Counted from the stretch's first letter, positions 1 to 11,333 are shown. The stretch: 63,052 nucleotides of DNA from Grammothele lineata (GCA_002150815.3 NDFF03000085.1:1-63052); one strand, 5' to 3'. A program made the numbers and translations. The notes: generated by a model not told the origin, from the sequence alone.

Positions 1-659
1 AACGTCTTAGGTGCGTTAGAAACGCCCTAAAAATGCGCACAGAACGCATTTTGTTTCATCAAAATCGGTTGAGATTTGAGGAAGATGCAGTGGGGGGCAC
101 CCACCCCTGCCTGCTGCCCCCACCTGCACCTGCCAAATCCAGCCAGTGCGCCCGCGGCAGGGGCGCGGGAGAATAAGCGCTGGCAGCGCAATGCCCAGGG
201 ACCTCGGGCAACCCCCCAAAAGCGCCGGGAGGGGCTGCCAGGTCCGGAAATCCCGGGGGGAAGCCTAGATCTCCCCAGGTTTCCCCAGATCTAGGGAGAT
301 CTGGGGAGATCTAAGCCCGGGCCAGCCAAATCAGCCACCCGGGTGCACCTGCTGCCCCCAGAGGCAGGTCAGGTGACCCCCCGGGCTCCCTCCGGGGCTC
401 ACTACTCTATATGGCAGGCTTTGTAAGCTTTCCGGAGGTGCTCTCAGGTTTCCCAGGTGGCTCGTATTACAATACATACAGTGCCAGTTCGTATTGCAAA
501 CAGGGGACAGGCAGGGTACCAGTTCGTATTACAATATTCCTACATCATCTGCTGCCGCAGTCGCATTGCCGACATACCTCTGGGTGACGACGCACTAATT
601 GGCGACTAGGCGGAGGTCATGAGGAACCTCCAAATCACTCAGCGAGTGTTTCACGGTCG
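1..659. other. No gene; GC-rich sequence with an AGATCT cluster
   Basis: I see no convincing coding sequence here; the short open frames have no recognisable content and no splice-supported continuation. Four copies of the palindrome AGATCT lie between about 265 and 318, alternating with CCCC/GGGG runs. Around 485-535 two near copies of a 'CAGTTCGTATT' string occur. If hAT copy 1 kept the layout of copy 2, its transposase 5' end would fall near here on the minus strand, and it is not visible. The stretch is probably other repeat DNA that replaced or interrupts the element. Confidence 0.5.
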
Positions 660-1407
660 TTGCGGGTCGGGTTGGGGCAGGTGGAGTCGGGCTCGGGTTC
701 GCGTCGGATTCGCGTCGGAATTCCGGATCGTCCGGATGGACGGCCGCCGCGGTGGTCGCAGAGCACTAACAACTTGACCCTGCATGGTGCTCGGGGGACG
801 AGACCTAGGAAAAACACAATATCGTTAGCTTTGAAGCATGCGCTAGGCGACGAGGGGCCTACCGGGGTTGCTTAGCCTAGCCGCTCAAGCGAGCGAGGTG
901 CGATTAGGGCGGGAGGGAAGAAAGGAGAGGAGTTCCCGCTCCCGCTGAGGACGGGCGCCAAGTTTAGGCATTCAACATCTCACGCGTGCACGGACCGCTC
1001 ACGTGACGCCTTGCAGCGCGGGCGTACGAGCGCGTTCTCTGTCCGTTGTCCGACTCACCTCTATTCCTCTTCTTCGCTATGTGGTTTGGGCAAGCCGTCA
1101 CGCAAGGGACGACTGATAGACTTTTGCACAGTGGCTTCGAAGGTGCGTCATGCAGTGTGCAATGCAGCGGCTGATTGGCCCGGCTGACGGTTGCATCTAG
1201 AGCGTAACGCGGCTGAGTGGCTTACCCGTCGCGTATGCCGTGAGTGTTCTCATCGCGTCTCTCCAAGCTCGGACTAACCTCAACGCTGATGCGCGCCCTC
1301 TCCAGACCCTTCGTGACCTGAAGTCTGGATCGACGGCGGCTTGGGACGCTTGCCCAGCTAAGGTGAGTCCGACACTGTTTCTGCATATGATCAAGGCACT
1401 CAGAGGG

Positions 1408-1711
1408 TCGGACGACGAGCTCGGGACGATGCCGCGTCCCCAGCCAGTATGGACTCGAGCTGCCGAGACGGCATAACACACGGTACGTTCTCGTTCTGGA
1501 GTCGATCCACGATCTCGTAGTTACGACGCTTAGGGAGTCTAGGATCGCCGCCTCAGACGGTCGGACCATGAGCTCGGGACGACGCCGCGTCCCACCGTTG
1601 CAGCCAATATGGGCTCGAGCTGCCGAGACGGGAGAACGCACAGTACGTTCTCGTTCTGGAGTCGATCTACGATCTCGTAGTTATGACGCTTAGGAAGTCT
1701 AGGATCGCCGC
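1408..1711. repeat. Tandem duplication, unit about 150-160 bp, upstream of gene A
   Basis: Two adjacent copies begin at about 1408 and 1560. Shared blocks include GAGCTCGGGACGA, CTCGAGCTGCCGAGACGG, GTACGTTCTCGTTCTGGAG and GTCTAGGATCGCCGCC. The second copy has an 8-bp insertion, which makes the offset 152 bp at the start and 160 bp further on. It lies 170-470 bp upstream of the gene A start, so it may be promoter DNA. No comparable duplication is obvious upstream of A' in copy 2. Confidence 0.85.
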
Positions 1712-1881
1712 CCTCGCCTCCGCAAATACACATTACACAAGTCCGTGGGATCGGAGCGAGTCTGTTGGGGTGGAGAGTCGAACGACGTCTCCACCACAAA
1801 GCACAAAGTACGTTCTACATCCTCCCTCTCCAACCCTCCACTTACGCCCAATCTCCCCTACATCGACTCACTAGGAACACT

Positions 1882-3121
1882 ATGTCCGCTTTTCGTGCCT
1901 CTCCGCGCGCTCTCCCTCCTCCCCCTGCTGGCGAGTACGACTTCGGCTTCGCCAACCTCTACCTGCGCACGGATGAGTGGAACGGGCGCGACGGCTCCCT
2001 CTTCGTCTTTGTTACCCTCACTATCGACGGCCCCGACTCCTCTCTTACGGTGAGTGTGCTGACGCTTTTAAGTCCCGTTACCAATGTTAGCTGATGTACG
2101 ACTCACTTATATAGCTCTTATTTCCGACTATGGGCCCAGACAGCCTTACCGAGGCCACCTGCAACAAGTGGCTCGCCGCCGTCCAAGGCCCCGATGTCAC
2201 CCGGACCGGCATCAACGACGAGCAGCGAGAGATGGTTCTCCATCTCTTGCTTGCATTCCGCGCGTACAGTCAAGCTCGCGACGACATCGATCAAGACGGA
2301 TATTACAACGTCGTCGGCGAGCTCGTAGTGCTCGCGAAGTCCTGCCAGCCGCACGAGCGCGCCGATGACCACCTTGCGGCATTCTTAGCGGAGGTAGTAT
2401 ATGGGGCGCTGCCTGCGGTAAGTCACATCCACTAGCTCGTCATCCTCATTTCCTGATGTTCCGTCAGGATGTGTTTTGTGCGGACGACATCCCTCCCGCG
2501 TGCGTCGAAGGTAGCCGCCTCCCCCAGGACCCCTTGCGTCCATGCCGCCGCGACCCGCCTTCGAGCCCCGGCAACGCGATACCCGCGTTCCCTCAACACT
2601 TCGTCTTCCAGGCGCGCCGGAACGCTTTCGCCCCTTCGAAGAAGCTCGTTGGCGAGCTCCTCCGCCTGGCGGCGGCGGCAGACACGGATCGTGAGGCGAC
2701 TACCGCTCGCAACTCGGGCACGACGACGGCCAACGATGCGCCGCGCGCGGAGTCCCTACACTCGCGCGCCGACGTGGCGCGCGGCGACCACGTCGCGCCC
2801 TCTGGTATAGGTGCCGCATCCGCGCACCGCATCCGCACGTTCACAAGTGATAATAGCGTGCCCGCTCTCACTATTGCCCGTGACGTCGAAGCTGCGCGCG
2901 ACCGCATTGCACGCCGCGTTGATGTGGCGCTGCGTGCTGCTGATCCTGTCAGCATGCGTTACAGCGCGCCCGTCGAGCGTGTTGCATCAGTCGCTGGGAA
3001 CGATAGCGACGACATTCTTGATGATTGGGAGTATTTGTCCGACGACTCGATGCCGTCTCTTAGGACGGTTGTCTCCGACTCGGACGATGATTGGTTGGAG
3101 TCGGCATCCGATAGCGACTAA
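1882..3121 (+). CDS. Gene A: hAT-borne accessory protein of unknown function (374 aa)
   Basis: I do not recognise a family. Exons are 1882-2049, 2115-2417 and 2468-3121, all phase 0, with GTGAGT..TATAG and GTAAGT..TCAG introns. The start ATG is supported by the matching N-terminus of A' (shared proline run PRPLPPPPAGEYD-like and a YLRTD block). Exon 2 encodes a helical core with CNKW near its start and GINDEQREM. Exon 3 opens with an ADDIPPAC motif and contains QARRNAFAPSKKLV. The C-terminus is strongly acidic (SDDSMPSL, then D/S runs). No signal peptide or membrane segment is seen. The gene lies just inside a hAT terminus and reads toward it. A second copy lies at 40110-42253. Conservation of two diverged copies with intact frames suggests selection on the protein. 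A role in transposition is inference. Confidence 0.8.
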
Positions 3122-3515
3122 GTAATACTTAGAATACCTTGATATTGTAGAACCTGGAGTAGCAATCTACTTAATCTAGTCCTCCGCTCATATTCCTACT
3201 ATGTGTGTGGCCGAATCTCGCAGTACAGTCTGTCTTTTCTAAGGCCAAAGGCTCGATTCTCAAAGGCAATGTCACACGTCACACCGTGAGCACGAAAATA
3301 GCACTGAAGGCATGATGTCAGTGCAACCTCGGGGCTGCCATGGCTCTACCTCGGTCAGCGCTTGCAGTGGTGACCTGTCACGGATCGTGCACAAAGCAAA
3401 CATGTGACCTAGATCCGAAGCCAATCCGGTGTGCGGGTGATCTGACATGCACGGATCGTGACCTGCAGGTCACGGGTGCGGGTCGAAACGGGTCGAACCG
3501 GACATAGATCCGCAC
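3122..3515. other. Subterminal region of hAT copy 1
   Basis: No gene. The stretch between the gene A stop and the terminus contains repeated short motifs also found at the ends of copy 2: CACGGATCGTG (twice), GTGACCT/AGGTCAC, GGGTCGAA (twice) and CGGATC-type words. Clusters of short subterminal repeats are typical transposase-binding regions of hAT elements; the binding itself is inference. Confidence 0.6.
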
Positions 3516-3530
3516 CCGTGCTCAGCCTTA
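3516..3530 (-). repeat. hAT terminal inverted repeat (copy 1)
   Basis: Read on the minus strand it is TAAGGCTGAGCACGG, identical to the two termini of the complete element at 39645-39659 and 47370-47384. It fits the hAT terminal pattern of a short repeat with a purine-N-G near the end. Confidence 0.85.
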
Positions 3531-3540
3531 GCAACAATGT

Positions 3541-4060
3541 TCCGACCATAGAAAACTTGATCCTACCATAGGATAGTATCTCTCACAGTAGAGGACTATA
3601 TTCTGCCATAGGATTGTATCTCTAATGGCAGGATCAGGTTTCCGATGGTAGGAACCGGTTTCCGATGATACATATACATACTGTAAGCTTGGACATCAGA
3701 TTCTGGCCAGACACCTATAGTGATCATCTTCTGAATCCGGCCGAACATTCTACATGCCTACCCATTCAATCCCGGCCAAACACTATGCACGGCAACAAGC
3801 CGAGGTCGGCCGGGTGCTTCCAGGGTAGATCCACCCTGTCCGGCCGGACACCTCTTACGCTGTCTGGGTTACCCCCGGCCGGACATTAGATCTGTCAATG
3901 CGCTTGTTCCGGCCGGATCGACTATCAATATGCATCTAATTTACAGGGGGTAAGGGGAGCTCTCGGCCGGACGCTCCAGGCCGCTATATGAAATATCCCG
4001 GCCGAATCACTAATAATGAGAAATCTAATGATGTCCGGCCGACATCCGGGCAACACTTGT
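3541..4060. repeat. Imperfect hairpin (3541-3665) and CCGGCCGG-type motif cluster (3735-4055)
   Basis: The first part is an imperfect inverted repeat: GATCCTACCAT near 3559 pairs with ATGGCAGGATC near 3627, and CCGACCAT pairs with ATGGTAGG. The second part holds about eight CCGGCCGGA or near-variants (CGGCCGAA, CGGCCAAA, CGGCCGGAC) spaced roughly 20-70 bp apart. No open frame in either part looks coding. Regular spaced palindromic words of this sort can be subterminal binding sites of a non-autonomous transposon, but I could not define ends. Confidence 0.5.
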
Positions 4061-4451
4061 GATGGCGGTTAGTCACGTCCGGTCACACGTTGAATGTGGT
4101 ATGAGTACACCATGGACTCTGCGCTCAACCACGATCGCAGGGCCCGGCGGTGTAAGAGGCTGACATGCGAATGACCTTGTGAGAACATGGGTCCCGAACA
4201 TGTGGTCGTGCACTGACAAACATTTATGCTCATACAGTGCGTATCGAACACCCCTAGGCGCACCCCAGGCCAGAACACACCCGCGGTGCAAAGGTGAGCA
4301 TTCCTGCGTCGCCGCATGCTTGTCCATTGACAGGCGTGTCTGTATCCGAAGGGGAACTAAACCCTCCTCGTGAATTAAGTTACTGGGCACCGGGCCTCGA
4401 ACGCTTCTTGCATTCTTGGACCCGACGTGTTCGCATGATCGTAGAGGGAGC
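4061..4451. other. Intergenic; nothing recognised
   Basis: Short open frames in several phases show no family resemblance. This is probably the distal promoter of the downstream DUF6533 gene. Confidence 0.4.
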
Positions 4452-4457
4452 TATAAA
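4452..4457 (+). promoter_or_regulatory. TATA box of DUF6533 gene 1
   Basis: TATAAA occurs 82 bp upstream of the start codon at 4539 and is followed by a pyrimidine-rich stretch before the ATG, which suits a fungal core promoter. Confidence 0.5.
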
Positions 4458-4538
4458 CCCTCCATGGGACGCGAGGAGGAGCGTCAGAGCTTCTCGCCTT
4501 TCGCTATCCTTTTTGCACAACTATTAGCCTCGTCCCCA

Positions 4539-6402
4539 ATGTCTTCTAATTCCACTGCAGCTACTGCCGCCATGGCGGAGTACATCGCGGAGACGGCTGA
4601 AGGGTAAGTCGACTTCAACGCTTCGTGAGCACGCCGTGTGCGCTTTAGACTGACTGTCTCTCAGCATGATCGATAACTACTGCGGTCTCGCAGGGATCGG
4701 TACGTGCTCAGCAGCTGACTTCCAATCTCTTCCACCACTCATGCTTTCAACCTATGCCCCGATCTCCGCGTACTACAGTTTTCTTGCTGTACGAATACTC
4801 AATCACGTTCGGCCGGGAAGTCGACCTATTCTGGACGAGGCGGTTCTCCGGGGCGACCGTGCTCTTCCTCGCGAACAAGTACATCAGCCTGCTGAACCAC
4901 CTCTTCGACCTGTCGTTGTATATTCCGTTCCCCATCTCGGCCAAGGTTCGTCGATTATCTCTCTTTCGTAGATAACCGCGCTCATCTGTGGCTTCTCGCT
5001 AGACCTGCGATCTCCACGCGAAGGCGTTCTCGTCCATCGATTACTTGCAATACGTCCCGTGGGCAGGTACGTCACCTCGAGCTCCTATGAAGAGAGTCAG
5101 GTCACCAACGCGCATATACCAGCCTTCTCAGGTCTGCGTGCATTCGCGCTATGCGAGAGTTGGCTACTGTCCATAGCAGTGTTCCTACTGTCGCTCGTCC
5201 CACTCGGGGTCAACTTCGTGCGTGTTCCCCATCCTATTTTCTTTATGCTGGAGAACGTGGGTGGGAACTCATATCGGAGTGCGCAGGCTGCGGGGATCTA
5301 TGGCGTGTACGACCCTAGTTCGGGCGCGTGCGGCATGGGCGAGAATATGAGCGTACAGACTGGTATTACGTGCGTATATCTCTTACTCCTCGCGCAAATG
5401 TGAAGCTAAACTACAGTTCTTTGCAGACGTACGTCCTTGTACCGGATGTCCTAACTCGCACCGGAGACGCTCACATTCAGTCTTCAGTGACAATCGTCGC
5501 GCGCTCGTGCCTCATCGCGGCGGACGTGATCCTCGTCTGCATCACCTGGTACTGTCTTCCTCGGCGAGGAGCTTCGCGCCTCTTTCGCGGAGGCGCTGTG
5601 ACTTTCACCGATATTGTGCTGAGAGATGGTAAGAGCTTCATCGTGCGCGTATATGCGTACATGCACTATAGGGACTAACACAGGGTCTGTTTGCAGGTAC
5701 TGTATACTTCTTGTACGCGCTTTAGCAGTCGTGACACAGCGCGCCCGTACTGATGGTGAACACTATAGAGCACTCGGGATCCTGAACGCGCTGCACATCG
5801 CGTTGTCCTTGAGCTCGGTGCGTATCTCCCCTTCGTGCCTCTTGTAGCCTTCCCGCTGACGTATTTCGGAACAGACAAGCGAGCTCACGTACTTCACTGA
5901 ACCGTACGCTACTCCCCTTTCCGACCTCGCTCGACGCCGCGCTCATCATTAACTGTCTCTCTCTCTCTCTCTCTCTTATCCCAGCCTCAACGCAGTGCTC
6001 GTCTCACGCTTCCTCCTAAACCTCCAAGAAACCAACCGGCGCACTGTCAAGGTCTTCGACAGCGCTAACCCAGACGCGGAAGCGGAGTCCCGCACTGCAG
6101 CGGATTTTGAGTCTGTGCGGTTCGCGCGCGTCGTCGGGTCGCTGGGGTCGACGGTCGAGTTTGGTCCGAGGGGAGACTCGCTTGACTTGGATGAAAAGGG
6201 AGAGGGGGAGAGGGAGGAAAGGGAGGGCTCGTTCGGGTCCTCCCATTCGGATCGCGAGTTTTTCGAGCTCGTGCGCGCGCAACCAGTGGGACTCGGAGAC
6301 GCACGAGAGCTCGGAGAACCCGCCCGCGGCTCGAACACCGCCGTACTCATCGCCACCGACGAAGACTCGCGCAGCCCGCGCGGAGCGGCCATGACGAGAT
6401 GA
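4539..6402 (+). CDS. DUF6533-family seven-helix membrane protein 1 (about 428 aa)
   Basis: Ten exons give one frame: 4539-4603, 4665-4699, 4779-4945, 5003-5066, 5132-5373, 5427-5628, 5697-5712, 5769-5817, 5875-5903, 5985-6402. The N-terminal DUF6533 signature reads LLYEYSITFGREV, then FWTRRFSGATVLFLANKY. Several hydrophobic segments follow, including SWLLSIAVFLLSLVPLGV and ADVILVCITWY, and the tail after LVSRFLLNLQ is hydrophilic and Glu-rich. This layout matches the large Agaricomycete family of seven-transmembrane proteins of unknown function. 5220-5288 is a possible extra, frame-neutral intron. The neighbour at 8115-10149 is a tandem paralogue with the same exon phases. Location at a cellular membrane is inferred from the hydrophobic segments; the ligand or role is unknown. 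Confidence 0.85.
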
Positions 6403-8114
6403 TCAGGTAGTATCGGTGCGCCCACAAGCCCGATTCTAGACGAGATGACGAAGGATGGACGGAGCGCTCGGGGAGAGGGGGAGAGGGGGCGTCCGGTCTA
6501 CGATGATACTGTAGCAATGTCGCGCGATGCGCGAAGCGACGAGGCACGGCGGTGTTTTCGGGTTCGCGGTTCGCAGCATCTTCCTGCATGCGCTCCGCGG
6601 CGTTGAGGTGACTCCCCGTTGAACCTCCGGACGGCGCCGTCGACGTCATCTGCCCGCCCGCCCGCAGTGTATTTTCTATACATAGGTATTGGGGAGGAGG
6701 TTCTCGCCGCTCGCGTGCTCACTCGGGGAAAGGAAGAGCTAGCGAGCCGCACAAAGATGGCCGGGATGTATGTGGTCTTCACGCGGGGTCCGTGCTGTGC
6801 GTGGACGCAATGCGTTATTGCGGTCTGCTACGGCTACTTAACAAACTCAATCGGTCCGTAGTATCGCCGTGGTGCACCGCGCGGACCCGGGCGTTACGAA
6901 TCTTGATATGTTTTGAAAGTTTTTTTGGCCGTGCGGAGACGGAATCTTTGAGGAACGCGGGGGTATGGATAGTGCGACCTGTGCGTCTGTGAAGGAGGTA
7001 ACTTACGAGATTTCTAAAGACGTCTTGTGGGTTGCGTCGCGACCACCACAGAGCGCCGCGTCGTATGTTATCGATATGTTGAGACTCGCGAGGTCTGCTG
7101 GTGATGAATGCGGTCTTGGCGAATCCCGCTGGGAGCGGTTCGCTGCCAAAAGCGCGTAAATGAGGCAGGTGGCATGGAAGCACGAAGCAGAGAGTGAATT
7201 GGGCGCTTAGTATTCTCGGAAAGCTCCGGCGCCGCCCGAATTCAATCGCCCCGCCGGACCGCGCAGGCTTCGGAATTCAATACAACTTATACTTCCTTTG
7301 TGCTTCCTCCTCCCACCACCAACGCTGGGCGCGCGGGTATGTCGAACTTCCGGCGTTATATGAAAGTCCTGAACATCGCGCTCATTAGTGTGGTCAGCAC
7401 AGCTGTTTCTGCTAGCGTCGGCAGCGGACCCGCGTGTGGTACTGCATCTCTCGCGCCTTCGGGCCAGTGGATGTCCATCTGAATTGTACGCCGACTCGCG
7501 ATTGGTGCGCAATAGTCCCATGCGGTCCCGAACGTGTTTCGGTGGGGGCTTGTATCGCTCGGCATGCCGATAGAGGCCTCCTCGGTTTCCACGTCGTCTC
7601 GCCCCTGCGTTCGGTGTCCTAGGAGCTCTTTGCTGGATGCAAGGGAGGGCATGCCCATGTTTCTCAAGGTACTTCTGACCGCCGCGCGGTCTTCTGCGGG
7701 CGAGAAGGAGCGCGAAGTGCGGTCTCGGGGCTCCGAGCGCAGGCGGTGGTCGCGCCTTCCTCCGCGACTTCCCGCGCACGAGGGCGCGTGCATTCGTGCG
7801 TGCGTGCGAGTCGCGGGAAGGGCTTGCTCTCGATCGGCGATTACGTTGTGCGCACTGGAGCTACGTTAGCGGGCACCGCCAGCGCGTCCGCGTCCCCACT
7901 TTGACGACCTCGATCGGAGCGGGACGACTCCGGTTCCTGGCTCGTCCTCCGGTCACTCACTTGGTCCACTCCGTCATATACCCAACCGCGCGCGAATGCC
8001 CACCTTTTCAGCAGCCCTGTTGCCCCCTTCACTCTCTCCGACGCACGCTGCACGCTCCGCCTGTCTATCGCACGCGGTCCACGATCTCAGTTGTCGGAAA
8101 CTCCCCGCCATCGG
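6403..8114. other. Intergenic region between the two DUF6533 genes
   Basis: No multi-exon gene can be assembled. One small open frame on the plus strand (ATG at 7339 or 7360, stop 7480-7482) begins with a signal-peptide-like stretch (MKVLNIALISVVSTAVSA) and would leave a residue of about 23 aa; support is weak. The opposing minus-strand frame 7356-7793 looks like a GC-rich chance frame. Confidence 0.4.
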
Positions 8115-10149
8115 ATGTCCTCATCGCTTGGCTATGATCCAGTCTTTGCAGCGGAATACTATGGCTTGTACGTCCTCAATGATCTATCTATATGATTCGA
8201 TTAGCATCACTGACAGGCCCGCCTCCGGATCGTAGTATCGTCATCAACTACACGACCCTCGCAGGAGCAGGTGAGTACGCCATTTTCGCGCATACACCCA
8301 CCTTTCTGTCGTGATCGTGCTCAAGACACCCCTTGGGTCTAGTCTTCATGTTCTATGACTACCTCATCACATTCGGGAGTGAGGTGGAGTTGTTTTGGAA
8401 GGCACCCGTCTCGTGGGCGAAGATCGTCTACTTCGTCAACAGGTACCTCACCTTCGCCGAGAAGATCCTCACCCTGCTCCTCTGGCTACCCCACATGTCC
8501 CCGAAGGTATGTACACGCGGAAAAGTGCGCATATATGCAGGGATCTGACGTACCATCGCGCAGAGGTTGGCTATCATCCTCGCTATGAATAGCATATATT
8601 CAGGTCGCTGATCGCCGGCCTGCAATGTTTCCAGCTGCACGATGATGACGCTCGCCCAGTTCACGGTGGATATTTTTCAGTTCGTACCATGGGGAGGTAA
8701 AGCTAGATCATCCTTTCCTTGCTCATCGGAGCGCTGACATGTGCGCTAGCGTTCTCCGCCATGCGAACCTTCGCGCTCACCTCCTCGGCCAGTCGCTCGG
8801 CCGGCATCTGCTGGGCGCTCACTCTGCTCGTCTTTGGGCTGTCCATGGCGCCCTTGGGATCGAACCTCGTACGTCGTAACTTCTTGAAAGTCGACGCGTC
8901 GTCTCATTGTATCTTGAAGTTTCTCTTCTCGTATCAACAAGACGGTTTCGTCGATCCCATATACGGGTGCCAACAGAACTTCGAGATCCCGATCCCTCGA
9001 AAAATACTATTAGAGTGCGTTTCATACCCGACTTAGATGTGTTTTATTATTCATAACCTCTGCGCACCTCACTAGGTGTTCGTCGCACCATTGCACATGT
9101 CGTCGCTCTCGGGTGCTAATCTTTATGGGTACAAACAGCGAGCTTCGCGGGGCGCGCGTGCCTCGTCCTCTCCGACCTCCTCGTGCTCGTCATCACCTGG
9201 GTGACCCTCAGAAAACGACACGCGTTCCCGACGTTGTCGCGCGTGCCGAGTTCGCGCCTCGCGCGCATCCTCTTGCTTGACGGTGAGCGCATATATCCAC
9301 CTTCTGCACCCACCCTGGCTGACTGGGCCTTGGTTTTGGACGCGCGCGCGCTGTGTCGTTGAGTAGGGACGATATACTTCGTGTACGTCGCGCGCCCCGC
9401 TCATCTCATTGTCGTACGATCTATTGCCGCGCATACTCACAAACTCTGCCGCTGCTTTTTTTGTCCAGGCTGCTATGCGTGCTGAACACGCTCCACATCA
9501 CCTTCTCACTCCTCGCCAAGTTCGGCATGGGCGGCGTCAGCAACTTCACCGCCTTCACCGAGCCGTGTGTCCCCTCTCTTCTCCTTCTTTCGCGCGTCTG
9601 TGAGAAATCTGACACACGTTCCCATTTGCATGTATGTGTGTGCACGCGTGTAGGGTGACAGCAGTCCTCGTCTCGCGCTTCCTCCTTGACCTCCAAGGCA
9701 CTTACCGCCCCTCCCCTCCCAGGCCAGGAGAAGAGCCCTCAGACGAGACGCTGGACGGTCTCGCGGGCGCAGGCACGAGCGCCGCGACCGGTGGTACCGA
9801 GCCCTTCCTCACCTCGCACTACACCCTCGGGCCCGAGCTAGTGGGCGCGTCTGCGCCTGGACCTTGCGCTTGTGCGTGTGGGTGCCGCGACGTCGAGAGA
9901 CAAGCCGGGGCCCAAGAGCTGATCGCGAAAGATGCACGCACGCGAGAGGTGGGAGGGGAGGGGAGCGCGGGGACGACGGTGACGGCTGCGAGCGGGATTG
10001 AGGAGGTTTCTCTTGGGGGTGCGGGGTCGGGCTCGGAGCCGGAGAGCGAGAGGACAACTGCCTCTTGGGCGAGCGCGGGGGCGCTGCTGAGGCGTCAGTA
10101 TGAGCGCGAGGTGCGAGCGCAAGCGCGGTACGGGGGTTCGCCGGTGTGA
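8115..10149 (+). CDS. DUF6533-family seven-helix membrane protein 2
   Basis: This is a paralogue of the gene at 4539-6402 in the same orientation. Exons I can place: 8115-8167, 8236-8270 (35 nt, like exon 2 of the paralogue), 8343-8496 or 8506, 8635-8696, 8750 to about 9009, about 9144-9282, a short exon near 9368, 9469-9564 and 9654-10149. The DUF6533 motif reads FMFYDYLITFGSEVELFW and is followed by VYFVNRYLTF. Later membrane segments include ALTLLVFGLSMAPLGSNL and LSDLLVLVITWVTL. The tail after LVSRFLLDLQ is hydrophilic and Gly/Glu/Ala-rich. The joins near 8496-8634 and 9010-9143 are uncertain, so a degenerate exon there cannot be excluded. Function unknown; membrane location inferred. Confidence 0.78.
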
Positions 10150-11333
10150 GTGCAAAATGGGTCTTGACGACTTTTGCAGAGACGATGGGTGTTGCGTATG
10201 GGTTATGGTGTACGATATCGTGGACAGGGAGACGTGTTCATACTGTAGAGCATTTACTTAGTATATGCGTGTACCACCCTCAAGTCTTTACGCACGATGT
10301 ATTTGTGCTTAGTTGTAGTGATACGCCGCCGTGTCTTGGATGTGGAACGTCGTGATAATATTTGTACACAGGCGGACAAGATTGGGGATGAGACGGTGTG
10401 AACCGGAAACCTCCTTTGGTGCGAATTCCATAACCCGCCGGGCCCGCCGCGAGTCATGATGGGCATAGTGATCTATCTAGGGAGAGGACAGACATGTTTC
10501 AAGCACGGTAATTTTCCTTCTGCCTGCCGCATGCTTGTAACTAGTTGCCGAGCATTGTTCTGTATGCGGGCTGTCGTGCGCAGGTCAACTTGACTTAGCT
10601 AGTCTCTTCCCAACTGCCGGCGGCGACCCACGTGGTGGCGGTGACCACCGGGGTATGACGCCGTTTACTGGACACAATTAAAAATATATGTGTTTTTCAC
10701 GGGCGTTCCCATCCATGCACGAGCGTTCCTTACCGATAGTTGTGTTTCCCAGCCTTTCATGACATTTCATGTACTTGCACATGGTTTCATCAGCATTCAT
10801 AGGGATTTTTATTCATTCCTCGTCATTCCTTGTGATTCACTGCCGTTCCCTGCCGTTCCTGGTCAAAAAGTGTGACTTCCCCTTACACTGCCACCAAGAT
10901 CACGTTTTCTGCAACACCGCCGTTCATTACCGTTCACGACGCCACCGTCGGCGCAGTAGAAAAAAAGTGTCGACCTCGCCTGCGCGACCCAAAACAAGGG
11001 CAACAGATCTCTCGACCGATTCACGTCCTTTCACTGTGATTCACGCAGATTGAAATCGTCGATCACACCGGCAGACGTACGACCGGTGCCCGCAACTCGG
11101 CCCCGTTGGCCAAGTTCGGTTCAAGCTCCTCTCCCGTCGATGCCCGACGCCGATCCACCTCGATCCCCAGCCCTCATTGGAGTCCGGCTCACCCCATCCC
11201 GCCGACATTCCGACGAGCCGCATGGCCTGTGTCGCGTTCGAGTCACGGCCATCCCGCCGTTGCCCCCCGGGCCCTCAAGGCCTCATCCCCAAGCTCTCGC
11301 ACACATCCTGTCCCTATTCATCCCCCGCTCGTC
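10150..11333. other. Intergenic; CATTCC/GTTCC-rich stretch at about 10700-10870
   Basis: No coding sequence is seen. From about 10700 to 10870 the plus strand repeats short words such as CGTTCC, CATTCC, TTCATG and GCCGTTCC at close spacing, giving a pyrimidine-skewed block. It may be a subterminal region of the element that carries the integrase gene or its promoter, but I found no inverted repeat partner beyond gene D. Confidence 0.4.

Larger units (their letters stand above)
660..3530 (+). mobile_element. hAT element copy 1, partial (one terminus plus gene A)
   Basis: The right end is a 15-bp terminus at 3516-3530, the reverse complement of TAAGGCTGAGCACGG, identical to both ends of the complete hAT element at 39645-47384. 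The adjoining 150 bp are also closely similar to the left subterminal region of that copy, including the CCGGATCTATGTCCGGTT-like block and the GTGACC/GGTCAC and CGGATC motifs. Gene A lies 395 bp inside the end in the same relative orientation as A' in copy 2. Patchy similarity to the 43.08-43.26 kb region of copy 2 (reverse strand) is visible at about 660-960. Left of 660 I cannot follow it, so the element is truncated, interrupted or divergent there. Any 8-bp target duplication would be GCAACAAT at 3531-3538, but its partner is not in the window. Confidence 0.75.

Noticed and set aside
5953..5978. TCTCTC microsatellite as a promoter element
   Set aside because: It is the pyrimidine tract of the last intron of the first DUF6533 gene, ending in the CCCAG acceptor.
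10700..10870. CRISPR-like or satellite array of CATTCC words
   Set aside because: The words are short and irregularly spaced, with no direct repeat-spacer structure, and the DNA is eukaryotic.
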